Below, piece after piece: positions 17,692-25,356 of a DNA stretch of 64,000 bases. The stretch comes from Microvirga sp. VF16 (lineage in GTDB: Bacteria > Pseudomonadota > Alphaproteobacteria > Rhizobiales > Beijerinckiaceae): NCBI RefSeq assembly GCF_016864375.1, contig NZ_CP069356.1:1323945-1387944 (forward strand), given 5' to 3'. Positions within the stretch are counted from its first letter, which is position 1. Each line of letters starts with the position of its first letter. The position numbers and the translations under genes are program-made. The notes below the pieces were generated by a model. The model saw nothing but the letters and a program-made list of their open reading frames with translations. It was not told the origin of the DNA and ran no database searches.

Positions 17692-18477
17692 TCAGGCGCG
17701 CCGCTGGCTGGGCCAGACCTGATCTACGTCCGGAGCGGCAAGATCGCCCTGCTCCAGTTGAAGGTAGCTCGGGTTGAACTCGCCTACTTCCTTCAGCTTG
17801 TCCCAATCAGGAATGGCCAGCCGTGTTCTCTTGGTCACGATCAGGCCGTCGGCTCGCATCTGTTGCAGAACCCGGTTGACGTGAACGGTGGTGATGCCCA
17901 GCGCATCCCCTAACTCGGCTTGGGTGATGGGCAAATCATAAGCGTAGTCCTCAACCAAGCCGACCGCGCTCAAACGCACCTGCATCTCGCAGAAGAGGTG
18001 GGCAATCCGATTGTAGGCTTCGCGCCGCCCAATGTTGAGCATCCACTCGCGGAAGATCGCCCCGTCGATCAGGGTTTCGCGCCAGAGGGCGGCGGCGATC
18101 CGGGGGTAGCGTTCGCAAAGATCGCGCAGGTCATCATGGATGATGAAGCCGACCCGGCAGGTACTCAGGGTACTGACGCTGTTGTCCAGCACCTTCAGGT
18201 GCAGGCTGTGCAGGTCGGGAATGTCACCAGCGATGCCAAAGGACGTGATCTGGCGCTTGCCGTCTGCGGTGATCTTGTAGGTGGCAGCAAAGCCGCTCAG
18301 GATCAGGCAGCACCGGGTAGGCCGGTCGCCCTCGCGTACGATGTCCTGATCGTCCTTGATGACAGCAAGCTGCATCGGCAGGTTCCTGAGGGCTTGGCGC
18401 ACCTCAGCAGTGAGCGTGAAGACGCTCTCCAGCTTGCGGATGAGCGGATTGTCTTGGGACTGGAAAGAAGCGTGCAT
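17692..18477 (-). CDS. Crp/Fnr-family transcriptional regulator
   Basis: 261 residues. The cyclic-nucleotide-binding-like barrel spans about 20-130 (IVREGDRPTRCCLILSGFAA, QITSFGIAGDIPDLHSLHLK). The C-terminal HTH contains YDLPITQAELGDALGITTVHVNRVLQQMRADGL. It has no N-terminal cysteines of the Fnr iron-sulfur type. About two thirds of residues match the second Crp/Fnr protein at 19679-20428, so the two are paralogs. Signal unknown. Confidence 0.9.
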   Translation of the reverse strand: MHASFQSQDNPLIRKLESVFTLTAEVRQALRNLPMQLAVIKDDQDIVREGDRPTRCCLILSGFAATYKITADGKRQITSFGIAGDIPDLHSLHLKVLDNSVSTLSTCRVGFIIHDDLRDLCERYPRIAAALWRETLIDGAIFREWMLNIGRREAYNRIAHLFCEMQVRLSAVGLVEDYAYDLPITQAELGDALGITTVHVNRVLQQMRADGLIVTKRTRLAIPDWDKLKEVGEFNPSYLQLEQGDLAAPDVDQVWPSQRRA

Positions 18478-18838
18478 GTGACACTCCTCCTGTTTGCAGG
18501 CGGGAGCACACGTCTCTCTCAGGTATCAGCGCCTATGATCGGTTGCTGATAATAATAACAATATATATCATAAATAAATCTCTGCCATTGATCTATGTTA
18601 GCCTTTCCTAAAAACTTTGTGCTTCGGCAGGAAAACTCAATTTATATTTGTTCCTCCAAGGAAAATCGATGCATGAGTTGCCGTCGGAGGGGCCGTTTGT
18701 CGAAGGTCGCCGGTTGCCGAAGCGCGCCCTTGGCTTCGGTCACATTGTCACTCTTGGTTAACTTGCGTCAGACAACGGACTAACATGTGTTAAGATCGAC
18801 AGGATGGGCATCGGTTTGAGTGCCTGAGGCTTACGATT
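18478..18838. other. AT-rich intergenic region
   Basis: 361 bases upstream of both the Crp gene and a small gene read away from it. The stretch 18545-18665 is clearly more AT-rich than its surroundings and probably holds the divergent promoters. A short open frame (18595-18783) has no support. Confidence 0.5.
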
Positions 18839-19024
18839 ATGTCCGTTTGGCACCCCCAAGCCACTATGGCTGCTGAGTATCGGCGGGAGGCCGAGAAGAT
18901 CCGGACCATGGCTCGACAGCTCAACTTCAACGAGGCCAGGGACCAACTCCTCGACGATGCCAAGCGTCTGGAGACGTTGGCAGAGGAAAGAGGAGCGCAA
19001 GGCTCGGCAAGCGGCCCTAAATGA
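18839..19024 (+). CDS. Small conserved hypothetical protein
   Basis: 61 residues, mostly one charged helix: AAEYRREAEKIRTMARQLNF, then ARDQLLDDAKRLETLAEERG. This helical EYRREAEK..A..LL..A+RLE pattern is recurrent in small proteins of Hyphomicrobiales, from memory. No function known. Its last 8 bases overlap the end of the convergent DUF6894 gene. Confidence 0.65.
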   Translation: MSVWHPQATMAAEYRREAEKIRTMARQLNFNEARDQLLDDAKRLETLAEERGAQGSASGPK

Positions 19025-19424
19025 CGCTGCTCTTGCCGAAACCTCTCAGCAGTTCCTGTGAGCGGCGAACATTCTCCTGGGCCATCTCGACCTGCCGCGC
19101 CACCTCAGCCGTCAGGCGCAGCATTCGCTTGCCGCGCTTCTTAGCTGTCCTGACGCTTCTGGACAGCTTGACCGGCCGATGGCCTGCCTGATGGTCCAAG
19201 ACCTCGGAGAAGGGTAGCTCCAGAACCAGCTCACCGGCTGCATTCATCACCTCAAAGGCGTAAGATCTCGGGTTGTGGCCTGAGCGGAGCCATTCCTGCG
19301 CCATATCCTTGGCGGCTTTGAACGCCTCCAGGTAGGCTGCCTCCGTGTCGGGCAGCTCAAGTCCGCTGTCGTCCGGACTGAAGCTGTTCGGACCACCTCT
19401 GAGGTGAAACAAGAATCGGGGCAT
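19017..19424 (-). CDS. DUF6894-type protein with C-terminal extension
   Basis: 135 residues. The N-terminal ~75 residues match the DUF6894 pattern: MPRFLFHLRGGPNSFSPDDS, GLELPDTEAAYLEAFKAAKD, YAFEVMNAAGELVLELPFSE. A basic C-terminal half follows (RSVRTAKKRGKRMLRLTAEV...ENVRRSQELLRGF). Function unknown; the family is abundant in Microvirga-like genomes. It precedes no obvious partner but lies 9 bases downstream of another short gene on the same strand. Confidence 0.75.
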   Translation of the reverse strand: MPRFLFHLRGGPNSFSPDDSGLELPDTEAAYLEAFKAAKDMAQEWLRSGHNPRSYAFEVMNAAGELVLELPFSEVLDHQAGHRPVKLSRSVRTAKKRGKRMLRLTAEVARQVEMAQENVRRSQELLRGFGKSSVI

Positions 19425-19433
19425 AATCCTTCG

Positions 19434-19682
19434 TCATCCTCTGTTGTGATCCAGGCGCTGGCTGATCCAATGCTGTGCCGCATCGAGATCGGCAAAGGTG
19501 GGATGGTTGGACCCGTCCAGATGGTCAAAGCCCGCCTCCAGGTACCAATGCCCAGGAGCCACCTCGTTCTCAGGCGAGAGATGGATCAGTACAGCTCGGA
19601 GCCGCCGCTCGTGATCAAAGACCAGCATACCCTCTTCCTCGGCACCTGTGGCCACCCGCACCGGCTGAAGCGTGAGGGTCAT
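19434..19682 (-). CDS. Small conserved hypothetical protein
   Basis: 82 residues: central VFDHERRLRAVLIHLSPENE, then GHWYLEAGFDHLDG and FADLDAAQHWISQRLDHN. No recognised domain, but the sequence is well ordered. Its start overlaps the Crp/Fnr stop by four bases (ATGA, 19679-19682), so it is translated with the regulator. Probable operon order is crp, this gene, DUF6894. Confidence 0.65.
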   Translation of the reverse strand: MTLTLQPVRVATGAEEEGMLVFDHERRLRAVLIHLSPENEVAPGHWYLEAGFDHLDGSNHPTFADLDAAQHWISQRLDHNRG

Positions 19683-20428
19683 GTAACCACCTCATCCGGT
19701 CTGAGGTGCAGGTAGGTCGGGTCAAAGTCACCTGCTGCCTTCAACTGCTCCCAGTCGGGAATGTTCAGGCGGCTTCCCTTGGTCTTGATCAGGCGGTCAG
19801 CTCGCATCTGCTGAAGAACCCGGTTGGCGTGAACCGTCGTGATCCCGAGTGCGTCGGCGAACTCGACCTGGGTGATCGGCAGATCACAGCTATGATCCTC
19901 TGCCAGGCCCACCGCTCTGAGGCGCACCAGCAACTCGCACAGGACATGCGCCATGCGCGGATAAGCCTCCCGCCGTCCCACATTGAGGATCCACTCACGG
20001 AAAGAGGCGCTCTCCACGAGGGTCTCGCGCCAGAAGATGGCGCCGAGCCGCGGGTGGCGCATGCAGAGATCCCACAGGTCCTCATGCTGGATGAAGCCCA
20101 CGTTGCACGGAGTCAGGGTCGCCACGCCGATGTCGAGCACCTTCAGGTGAAGGCTCTGAATGTCGGGCATGTCGCCGGGGATGCCGAAGGCTACGATCTG
20201 GCGCTTGCCGTCTCCGGTGATCTTGTAGGTGCAGGTGAAGCCGCTCAGGATCGCAAACGAGCGGGAGGGGCGGTCGCCCTCGCGAACAATGTCCTGATCC
20301 TCCTTGATGGCGGTCACCTGCATCGGCAGGTCGAGCAGCGCCTGCCGCTCGTCGTCGGTCAGGACGGCAATGCTCTCCAGCTTGCGGATGAGCGGGTGGG
20401 GATCGGACGGGGAAGGTGCAGGCACCAT
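19679..20428 (-). CDS. Crp/Fnr-family transcriptional regulator (paralog)
   Basis: 249 residues from ATG 20428 (MVPAPSPSDPHPLIRKLES). The effector barrel contains IVREGDRPSRSFAILSGFTC and QIVAFGIPGDMPDIQSLHLK, and the HTH contains CDLPITQVEFADALGITTVHANRVLQQMRAD. It is closely similar to the protein at 17692-18477 across the full length. The open frame continues upstream to 20509, but this ATG has GGAA nearby and fits its paralog. Signal unknown. Confidence 0.88.
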   Translation of the reverse strand: MVPAPSPSDPHPLIRKLESIAVLTDDERQALLDLPMQVTAIKEDQDIVREGDRPSRSFAILSGFTCTYKITGDGKRQIVAFGIPGDMPDIQSLHLKVLDIGVATLTPCNVGFIQHEDLWDLCMRHPRLGAIFWRETLVESASFREWILNVGRREAYPRMAHVLCELLVRLRAVGLAEDHSCDLPITQVEFADALGITTVHANRVLQQMRADRLIKTKGSRLNIPDWEQLKAAGDFDPTYLHLRPDEVVT

Positions 20429-20605
20429 GACGTTTCCAGTTCTGAAAACTGTAGCATTCGCACTGTCTAGCCCTGGCACCGTGGCCATTACTGATGATGC
20501 CGTGAGCATTACAGACAGGTGTAAGTCTGTCCTTGACCCATGTTAATCTTGCGTCCTTCCCCCCTACATTTGGGCCAGAACAATCAACATAGAAGGTTCT
20601 TTTGC

Positions 20606-20722
20606 ATGAACACTGAGGATGATCGCCTTATGACCCGCGCCGATGCCGTCCTGGCAGAAACGGCTCGGCTCCGTGACCGCGACGGCTGCGGGCGTCCTCA
20701 AGCCTGCGCACCGTTTCCATGA
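20606..20722 (+). CDS. Short ORF, possibly truncated small gene
   Basis: 38 residues starting MNTEDDRLMTRADAVLAETARLRDRDG, an ordered helical start, then a Cys/Pro-rich end that looks out of frame. AGAAGG lies 10 bases upstream. It may be a broken member of a helical small-protein family. Confidence 0.35.
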   Translation: MNTEDDRLMTRADAVLAETARLRDRDGCGRPQACAPFP

Positions 20723-20727
20723 ACTTC

Positions 20728-20901
20728 TCAGCCGCGTGTTTTGAGGAGGAGGTAAGCTACTATCGCTGTGCCGGTGACGATGGGGATGAGAATGGCAACC
20801 AGAGTAGGCCAGCCAACTCGGGTTTCCTGAGCAAAGCGCGCTTTCAGCTCGCGTCGCTTCTGATCTCGCGCCGCATCTGTCTCATCGAGTCCGCTAACCA
20901 T
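20728..20901 (-). CDS. 57-residue single-span membrane protein
   Basis: Reading from ATG 20901: a charged N-terminal helix (DETDAARDQKRRELKARFAQ) followed by one membrane segment (WPTLVAILIPIVTGTAIVAY) and the end LLLKTRG. The amphipathic-helix-plus-span layout, clean start and stop, and a similar neighbour at 21063 support it. GGGGCG precedes the start. Function unknown. Confidence 0.6.
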   Translation of the reverse strand: MVSGLDETDAARDQKRRELKARFAQETRVGWPTLVAILIPIVTGTAIVAYLLLKTRG

Positions 20902-21062
20902 TGTCGCCCCGCCCGCGTTGGCGTACCTCCTGCGCCGTCCGCTAAGCGGGCTCTTGTCTTCAAATTCAAGACAGCCTCAGACGGCGCGGCCATGCCCCTG
21001 AAGTGGTGGAGAAATGCGGCTGTCGGTCAAGCCCCGGGTGATGGCAGGAGGCGAAAGGACCG

Positions 21063-21239
21063 TTAGTGCGACAGCCACGTCAGGCCCGCGATATGGCCGA
21101 TCAGCAGCCCGAGCGCCACAATGGCGGCGAAGGTCAGGACTGCGAGGATCATTCCGATCCTGCGTTCATATCGAGAGAGCTTGGCCTGAGTGCGTGCCAG
21201 CCTCTGCAGCGCTTCATCCCCGTGTCGATTATCTGTCAT
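21063..21239 (-). CDS. 58-residue single-span membrane protein
   Basis: Reading from ATG 21239: polar helix with EALQRLARTQAKLSRYERRI, one membrane segment (MILAVLTFAAIVALGLLIGH), then IAGLTWLSH. AGGGAAA precedes the start. It has the same architecture as the 57-residue gene 160 bases further on (polar helix, then one span), on the same strand. It may be a small regulator of a membrane complex; this is speculation. Confidence 0.6.
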   Translation of the reverse strand: MTDNRHGDEALQRLARTQAKLSRYERRIGMILAVLTFAAIVALGLLIGHIAGLTWLSH

Positions 21240-21302
21240 TTTCCCTGAGCCCTGCGCTGGGAATAAAACCCAGAAAGGGCGGAGGGGATCCCGACAATAG
21301 TC

Positions 21303-21506
21303 TCAGAGCGCCAAAGTAAGCTGAGGCACTCGTTTCGGTGCCGCAGCTGACCGGTAAGCTGCCATTTGGTGGTTAAACGTGATGATAGCCATCCGAGCAA
21401 GCTCCCGGAAATGCTCCTGGGAAGCTTCGGCAGCCTCGCACCATTCGCTAGGGTGCTCGGCCTCGTAGAACGCTCTTGCCACACGCTCGACTTGCTCTCG
21501 GGTCAT
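21303..21506 (-). CDS. Small conserved hypothetical protein
   Basis: 67 residues: MTREQVERVARAFYEAEHPS, then EHFRELARMAIITFNHQMAA. The motif ARAFYEAEHP...W.....Q..FRELARMAI recurs in small rhizobial and phage-like proteins, from memory. GGGGGAC lies 6 bases before ATG 21506. Function unknown. Confidence 0.65.
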   Translation of the reverse strand: MTREQVERVARAFYEAEHPSEWCEAAEASQEHFRELARMAIITFNHQMAAYRSAAAPKRVPQLTLAL

Positions 21507-21840
21507 GCAAGTCCCCCGTTATTCACGAGGGAGAATATCCTATTTAGGAATACCTCTCCTTAGCCCCGCCGAGGTACTCCTTCCGAGAGGGTCACGTGGA
21601 GGGGTCATGCCGAGGCCATGGCATGAAGGCGCAGAGGTTTGCACCACGACAATCCGTGCTCAAGCTCCGCTTCTCAGGGGACGATTGGGGCCTCGCGCCT
21701 GAAGAGGGTCAAGGGATCACGGCTCCGGCGTAGGTCGTCCTCGGCAGGCCGTGCAATTCCGATGAGACGCTTTAGGAATGCTTGCCTCTAGATGCCCTCA
21801 CCGAACGCTCCATGTATGCCCACCATAGGGCGGGAGCATC
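21507..21840. other. Intergenic region without recognisable gene
   Basis: 334 bases between divergent small gene and response regulator. No domain-bearing frame. It must contain the response-regulator promoter, but no clear -35/-10 pair was picked. Confidence 0.45.
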
Positions 21841-22182
21841 ATGAAAATTCTGGTCGTTGAAGACGATCCCTTTGTCCGGGACATGACCGTGACCGAGTTG
21901 GAGGATGCCGGTTACGAGGTCATGGAAGCGGCAACTGGCGGACAGGCCCTCAGTCTCCTGCAGGCTGGCATTGCACTGGATGCCCTGCTGACCGACATTC
22001 GCATGCCGGAGGCTAATGGCTGGGAGGTGGCCAAGGCCTACCGCGAGCGCTTCCCGGATCTCCCCGTCTTGTATGTGACAGGCTATGCTGAGCAGATGCA
22101 ACCTGTTCCTGGAGGGATCATCCTGTCGAAGCCCTACAGGATCTCTCAGGTGATCGGCCTCTTGAAGGATGTCGCTGCTTGA
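21841..22182 (+). CDS. Single-domain (CheY-like) response regulator
   Basis: 113 residues, one receiver domain: MKILVVEDDPFVRDMTVTEL with acidic pocket D8/D9, phospho-acceptor D52 in LLTDIRMPEANG, Thr in YVTGYAE, and K97 in ILSKPYR. No output domain, so it acts by protein contact or as a phosphorelay step. GGGAG precedes the ATG. The nearest kinase in the window is the hybrid protein at 25357-27009; a link is only conjecture. Confidence 0.9.
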   Translation: MKILVVEDDPFVRDMTVTELEDAGYEVMEAATGGQALSLLQAGIALDALLTDIRMPEANGWEVAKAYRERFPDLPVLYVTGYAEQMQPVPGGIILSKPYRISQVIGLLKDVAA

Positions 22183-22373
22183 GCCTACGGCATTCGCGAA
22201 ACGGTCCGTATGGGACCGCCATTCCTCAGACCAGGTGTTGACGGGCTGGCCGGTGAGTTCGGAGATGGCGGTGGTGTCGCGGGAACAGGTGATGAGTGCG
22301 GGTCTCGCACAAGAGGCTGAACCAAACATTCACTCCTCGGTTGATAGCCACAGATCACTGGCTTGGAGTGCTA

Positions 22374-22619
22374 ATGCCTCGCTTTTTCTTCGATACCTTT
22401 GATGGTGAGCAATTCTATCCGGACAAAACCGGCCAAGAATTACCTGATATCGAGGCTGCCAGGATTGAGGCTCAGAAAGCTCTACCAGACATGGTCAGTG
22501 ATGCTCTCCCAGATGCGGACCGCCGGAGCTTTGTCGTGAATGTGAGGAATGAAGCCGGCAAGACGGTACTTCGAGCTGCTCTGTCGCTTGTGATCGAGCA
22601 AGGGCCCTTCAACGCGTAG
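22374..22619 (+). CDS. DUF6894 family protein
   Basis: 81 residues from ATG 22374 (GGAG upstream): MPRFFFDTFDGEQFYPDKTG, ELPDIEAARIEAQKALPDMV, RRSFVVNVRNEAGKTVLRAA. It matches the 82-residue protein at 28282 in layout and in key positions (FDxxDG, ALPD..., DRRxF.V.VR.E.G). Function unknown. Confidence 0.75.
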   Translation: MPRFFFDTFDGEQFYPDKTGQELPDIEAARIEAQKALPDMVSDALPDADRRSFVVNVRNEAGKTVLRAALSLVIEQGPFNA

Positions 22620-22684
22620 CCCTCAGCTTAGGTCATGCTGAGGGTATAGCGGGGCGGGATAGAAAGAGGGTCGATCCGGGAATA

Positions 22685-22720
22685 GGCCGCGCCCGATCCT
22701 TATGAAGTCTGGGCGCGGCC
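22685..22720. terminator. GC-rich perfect hairpin
   Basis: A 10-bp stem, GGCCGCGCCC at 22685-22694 with GGGCGCGGCC at 22711-22720, and a 16-base loop. It lies 65 bases beyond the DUF6894 stop. No T-tract, so it may be a factor-dependent terminator or an RNA-stabilising structure. Confidence 0.5.
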
Positions 22721-22881
22721 CCCGGCCCATAGTTGCCCCTACGGGAGGTTGTTAACTTAAAATCAACCTTGTCCGGAATGCGACCTAGCTTCGAGGATTA
22801 TTAGACCATTCTAAGGAACCAAGCTGTCGCTCGTATGTTGATGACCCTCTGGCTCTCTTCTGCCCCTACGGGCCAGGCCCT

Positions 22882-22914
22882 AAAGCGTCCTTCTCACGAG
22901 GGACGCTTTTTTCT
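22882..22914 (+). terminator. Intrinsic terminator
   Basis: Stem AAAGCGTCC (22882-22890) with GGACGCTTT (22901-22909), a 10-base loop and a T-rich run TTTTTTCTTTG. It is 260 bases from the nearest upstream gene and behind the hairpin at 22685, so it may end a separate short transcript between about 22730 and 22914. Confidence 0.75.
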
Positions 22915-24075
22915 TTGTGTCTCAAGTGATGCTTGGAGTGAGATGGCCGCTCTCCAGCGAGCCAGGATCTCGACCCGGTTGAGTTCTCGTTTGCCCATCG
23001 CGCAGACCAGAGACTTATGGGAGGCCGCCAGAGCGAACCTGGCGGGTTGCTAATTTCACCTGCGGCATTGCCGCTGGGATTCAGGTCAGCCTTTGCGGCT
23101 ATACTCGCAGCCGCCATCCGATCTCCGCAGCGGTTCCCGCTCCGCCGCTGCCCGAGTTGCAATGACGGCTGACGAGAGTGCGTTGGCCGAGTGCATCGCG
23201 CGTGGCTCCCTCAGCCGTAACCTCACCGCCTATGCCGGCCGCGGGAGCTCGCGCCGCAATCGGGCGCGCTCGGCACGGCGGCCTCGACCGCAGCGGTGGT
23301 CAGTGGGGTTCTGGCAGGCTAGCCGGCGGCCGCTCCGATAGTCGGGGCTGGTGCGAAGGTGCTTTCCGACCGGATGACGAAGAGCAAGACGCCCCGGCTG
23401 GCCGAGCTAATGCGGGCGGGCGGCACGCGCGAGGCGCTAGAGGGACCGGACAATGCACTGCAGCGCCTGTCCAAGACGAAACGCGATGCGCTCGCCCGTG
23501 CCTTGCTCGCCGGAGAGCTGTCGCTGGCCCCGTACGCAGTAGGCCATGACTAGGTACGATGCCCTATCCGCTTGTTCGGTCGTGAGTTCGACCGAGTTGC
23601 GACGGAAAGCAGATGTTCAGAGAATGTCAGCCTCGTCCATTTGAAGACATTCCCGGTTGGCGCAGGTAGGTGCCGTACCCAAGCTGAAATGCCTCTGTTC
23701 GCACAAAGTAGCGCTGCCGATGATGTCACGTGGGCTGGAACCCGGGCTGGCGGCAGTTGAAGGGACATGCGATGGGCCAAATAATACCGAGCAGCCGCGG
23801 TCCCAGCTAAGCACAGTTCTATCCCTAGATCGCATCGAGCGCTGTTAATTTCTGTCCAGTTCTAACGACGAAGACACACAGCACTTGTTATCAATTAAGA
23901 AAGAGCCTATATAATTTTTATCGGATTTTGGCCGGACAATCGGGTCGTTTCGCTTTTGACACTGTCAGGCGCACGTTCGGACTTTCTTACCATTACATCG
24001 ACGAATTGAGTTGCGGTCGCGCTCTTGCGCGCCTTTGCTCACGTGCATTTACAGCAATCGCGAAAGGCCACCCCT
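22915..24075. other. Long region with few supported genes
   Basis: About 1.16 kb between the terminator and the cold-shock gene. Only one short ORF (23374-23553) has any coding look. The last ~150 bases are AT-poor to AT-rich alternating leader sequence of the cold-shock gene, including TTTTGACAC at 23952-23960. The rest shows nothing recognisable. Confidence 0.45.
23374..23553 (+). CDS. Short hypothetical ORF
   Basis: 59 residues: MTKSKTPRLAELMRAGGTRE, then a helical, Arg/Leu-rich end (LSKTKRDALARALLAGELSL). Composition is protein-like but there is no clear ribosome-binding site and no family. It may be a fragment. Confidence 0.35.
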   Translation: MTKSKTPRLAELMRAGGTREALEGPDNALQRLSKTKRDALARALLAGELSLAPYAVGHD

Positions 24076-24285
24076 ATGATTACGGGCACTGTAAAATTCT
24101 ACAACGACATGAAGGGCTTTGGCTTCATTCAGCCGAACGATGGCAGCAAGGACGTATTCGTCCATGCCACAGCCCTCGAACGTGCCGGCATGCGCAACCT
24201 CGTTGAAGGCCAGAAGGTTGCCTTTGATACGGCTGAAGACCGCCGATCCGGCAAGATCGCCGTTAACAACATCGAGAACGCGTGA
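24076..24285 (+). CDS. cspA: Cold-shock protein (CspA family)
   Basis: 69-residue OB-fold RNA/ssDNA-binding protein. RNP1-like KGFGFIQP and RNP2-like VFVHATAL are both present, in MITGTVKFYNDMKGFGFIQP...KDVFVHATALERAG. It melts RNA structure and helps translation after stress or in stationary phase. ATG 24076 is the family start; the open frame upstream is leader. The long leader suggests post-transcriptional control, as in other csp genes. A terminator follows at 24330. Confidence 0.93.
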   Translation: MITGTVKFYNDMKGFGFIQPNDGSKDVFVHATALERAGMRNLVEGQKVAFDTAEDRRSGKIAVNNIENA

Positions 24286-24329
24286 TCTTGATGATCGGCT
24301 CAGACCATAACCTGAGCTTTTAAGCCTTG

Positions 24330-24358
24330 AAGCCGCTCCCGCGTGGGGCGGCTTTTTC
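24330..24358 (+). terminator. Intrinsic terminator after the cold-shock gene
   Basis: AAGCCGCTCC (24330-24339) pairs with GGGGCGGCTT (24345-24354) with one G-U pair, followed by TTTTT. It is 45 bases after the csp stop on the same strand. Confidence 0.85.
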
Positions 24359-24433
24359 GTTTGTACAGGCGAACGACCAGCAGCGGCTACCCACTCTGCC
24401 CTGCGCGATCACAGTTAAGCCCAGGAGGAATGA

Positions 24434-24643
24434 ATGTCCCATAAGTATCAGGTTCATCAGTTGGTTCGCATTACCCATCCGCGTATTTCGGATAAGCGTG
24501 CAAGTGCAAGCGGCATCTACGAGGTGACGCGTCTCATGCCGGCAGACCAAACGGGTGAAGTATCATACCGCATCAAATCGTCCGGCTTCGGTGAGCGCGC
24601 CGTGCGCGAAAGCGAGATCGCGGCCCAGGTGTCCGTCATTTGA
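24434..24643 (+). CDS. Small conserved hypothetical protein
   Basis: 69 residues: MSHKYQVHQLVRITHPRISD, then GIYEVTRLMPADQTGEVSYR and RAVRESEIA. AGGAGG is just upstream of the ATG. The same layout (M.HK..V.Q.V, a YxI/V..L.P, then a ...YRI stretch and an E.DI/ESEI end) appears in the gene at 50183-50380, so the two are likely paralogs. The SH3-like strand pattern might indicate a nucleic-acid-binding barrel; this is an inference. Confidence 0.7.
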   Translation: MSHKYQVHQLVRITHPRISDKRASASGIYEVTRLMPADQTGEVSYRIKSSGFGERAVRESEIAAQVSVI

Positions 24644-24933
24644 CCAGCGGCGACGCCTTCTTTCAAGGATCGCAGATCTACGAACCGGTCGCGCTGCTCC
24701 GCCAGGGCGATGAGATCCTGTATGTCGCTCGTGTCGGTATGAAGGCCTCACGGCAGTTCATGATCCTCACGCCCACGGGCGAGCCCGCCTGGCCGCACGA
24801 GCCGCTCGGCAGCCTCTCGGACGTGGGATGGGCGCTTCGGGCACATGCGTGGCATCTCGTGCCGCCCGAGCCTGTCGGCCAGGATGTCCAGCCGGCCAAG
24901 ACGCTGGCGCGGCTTCTGGCCGAGAGAGCTTAA
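24640..24933 (+). CDS. Conserved hypothetical protein
   Basis: 97 residues from a TTG start that overlaps the previous stop (TTGA at 24640-24643), a sign of translational coupling. It reads LLRQGDEILYVARVGMKASR...FMILTPTGEPAWP...VGWALRAHAWHLVPPE. No recognised domain. It follows the 69-residue gene and precedes the helical gene at 24959, forming a three-gene cluster. Confidence 0.6.
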   Translation: MTSGDAFFQGSQIYEPVALLRQGDEILYVARVGMKASRQFMILTPTGEPAWPHEPLGSLSDVGWALRAHAWHLVPPEPVGQDVQPAKTLARLLAERA

Positions 24934-24958
24934 GCGACAAAGCAGAGGGGAACCCGCC

Positions 24959-25264
24959 ATGGTTGATCAACCAATCAATCTCGACGCCCATCGCGGTATG
25001 GCAGCCCAGAAGGCCACTGACCTCCGACGGCTGCGGTCCGAGGTCGAAGCCGACCAGGAAGCGCTGCGCACGAGACAGGCGGAACTCGAAGACCTTCTGG
25101 CGGCTGCACCGGCTACCGATTGGCCGGAGGCGGTCGAGAAGGCACGCTATCTACTCGGCCTCCTGGCGCAGAGCCTGAATGCAAGCGATCTGCGCCGCCG
25201 CAAGCTGATCGACCGCGTAATGGCTGACTTCGATCATCTGCTCGACCTTTCGACCCACGACTGA
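24959..25264 (+). CDS. Helical hypothetical protein
   Basis: 101 residues. After MVDQPINLDAHRGMAAQKAT it has a coiled-coil-like helix (LRRLRSEVEADQEALRTRQA ELEDLL in two runs), a short WPEAVEKARYLLGLLAQ segment, and a final RRKLIDRVMADFDHLL. AGGGGAA precedes the ATG. No function assigned. The helix pair could be a dimerisation or adaptor module. Confidence 0.65.
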   Translation: MVDQPINLDAHRGMAAQKATDLRRLRSEVEADQEALRTRQAELEDLLAAAPATDWPEAVEKARYLLGLLAQSLNASDLRRRKLIDRVMADFDHLLDLSTHD

Positions 25265-25356
25265 GACGATTTCACCTACCGGAGGTTGGAGCACAAGGAA
25301 TTGGACCGTGAGCCGAAGCCGAACCTCAAGCCGTTCGAAGGGTCCATAGGATTAAG

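Noticed and set aside
20928..20975. Similarity of CCGCTAAGCGGGCTCTTGTC to the 36.34-kb intergenic DNA
   Set aside because: The match is short, gapped and not supported by flanking similarity; could be chance.
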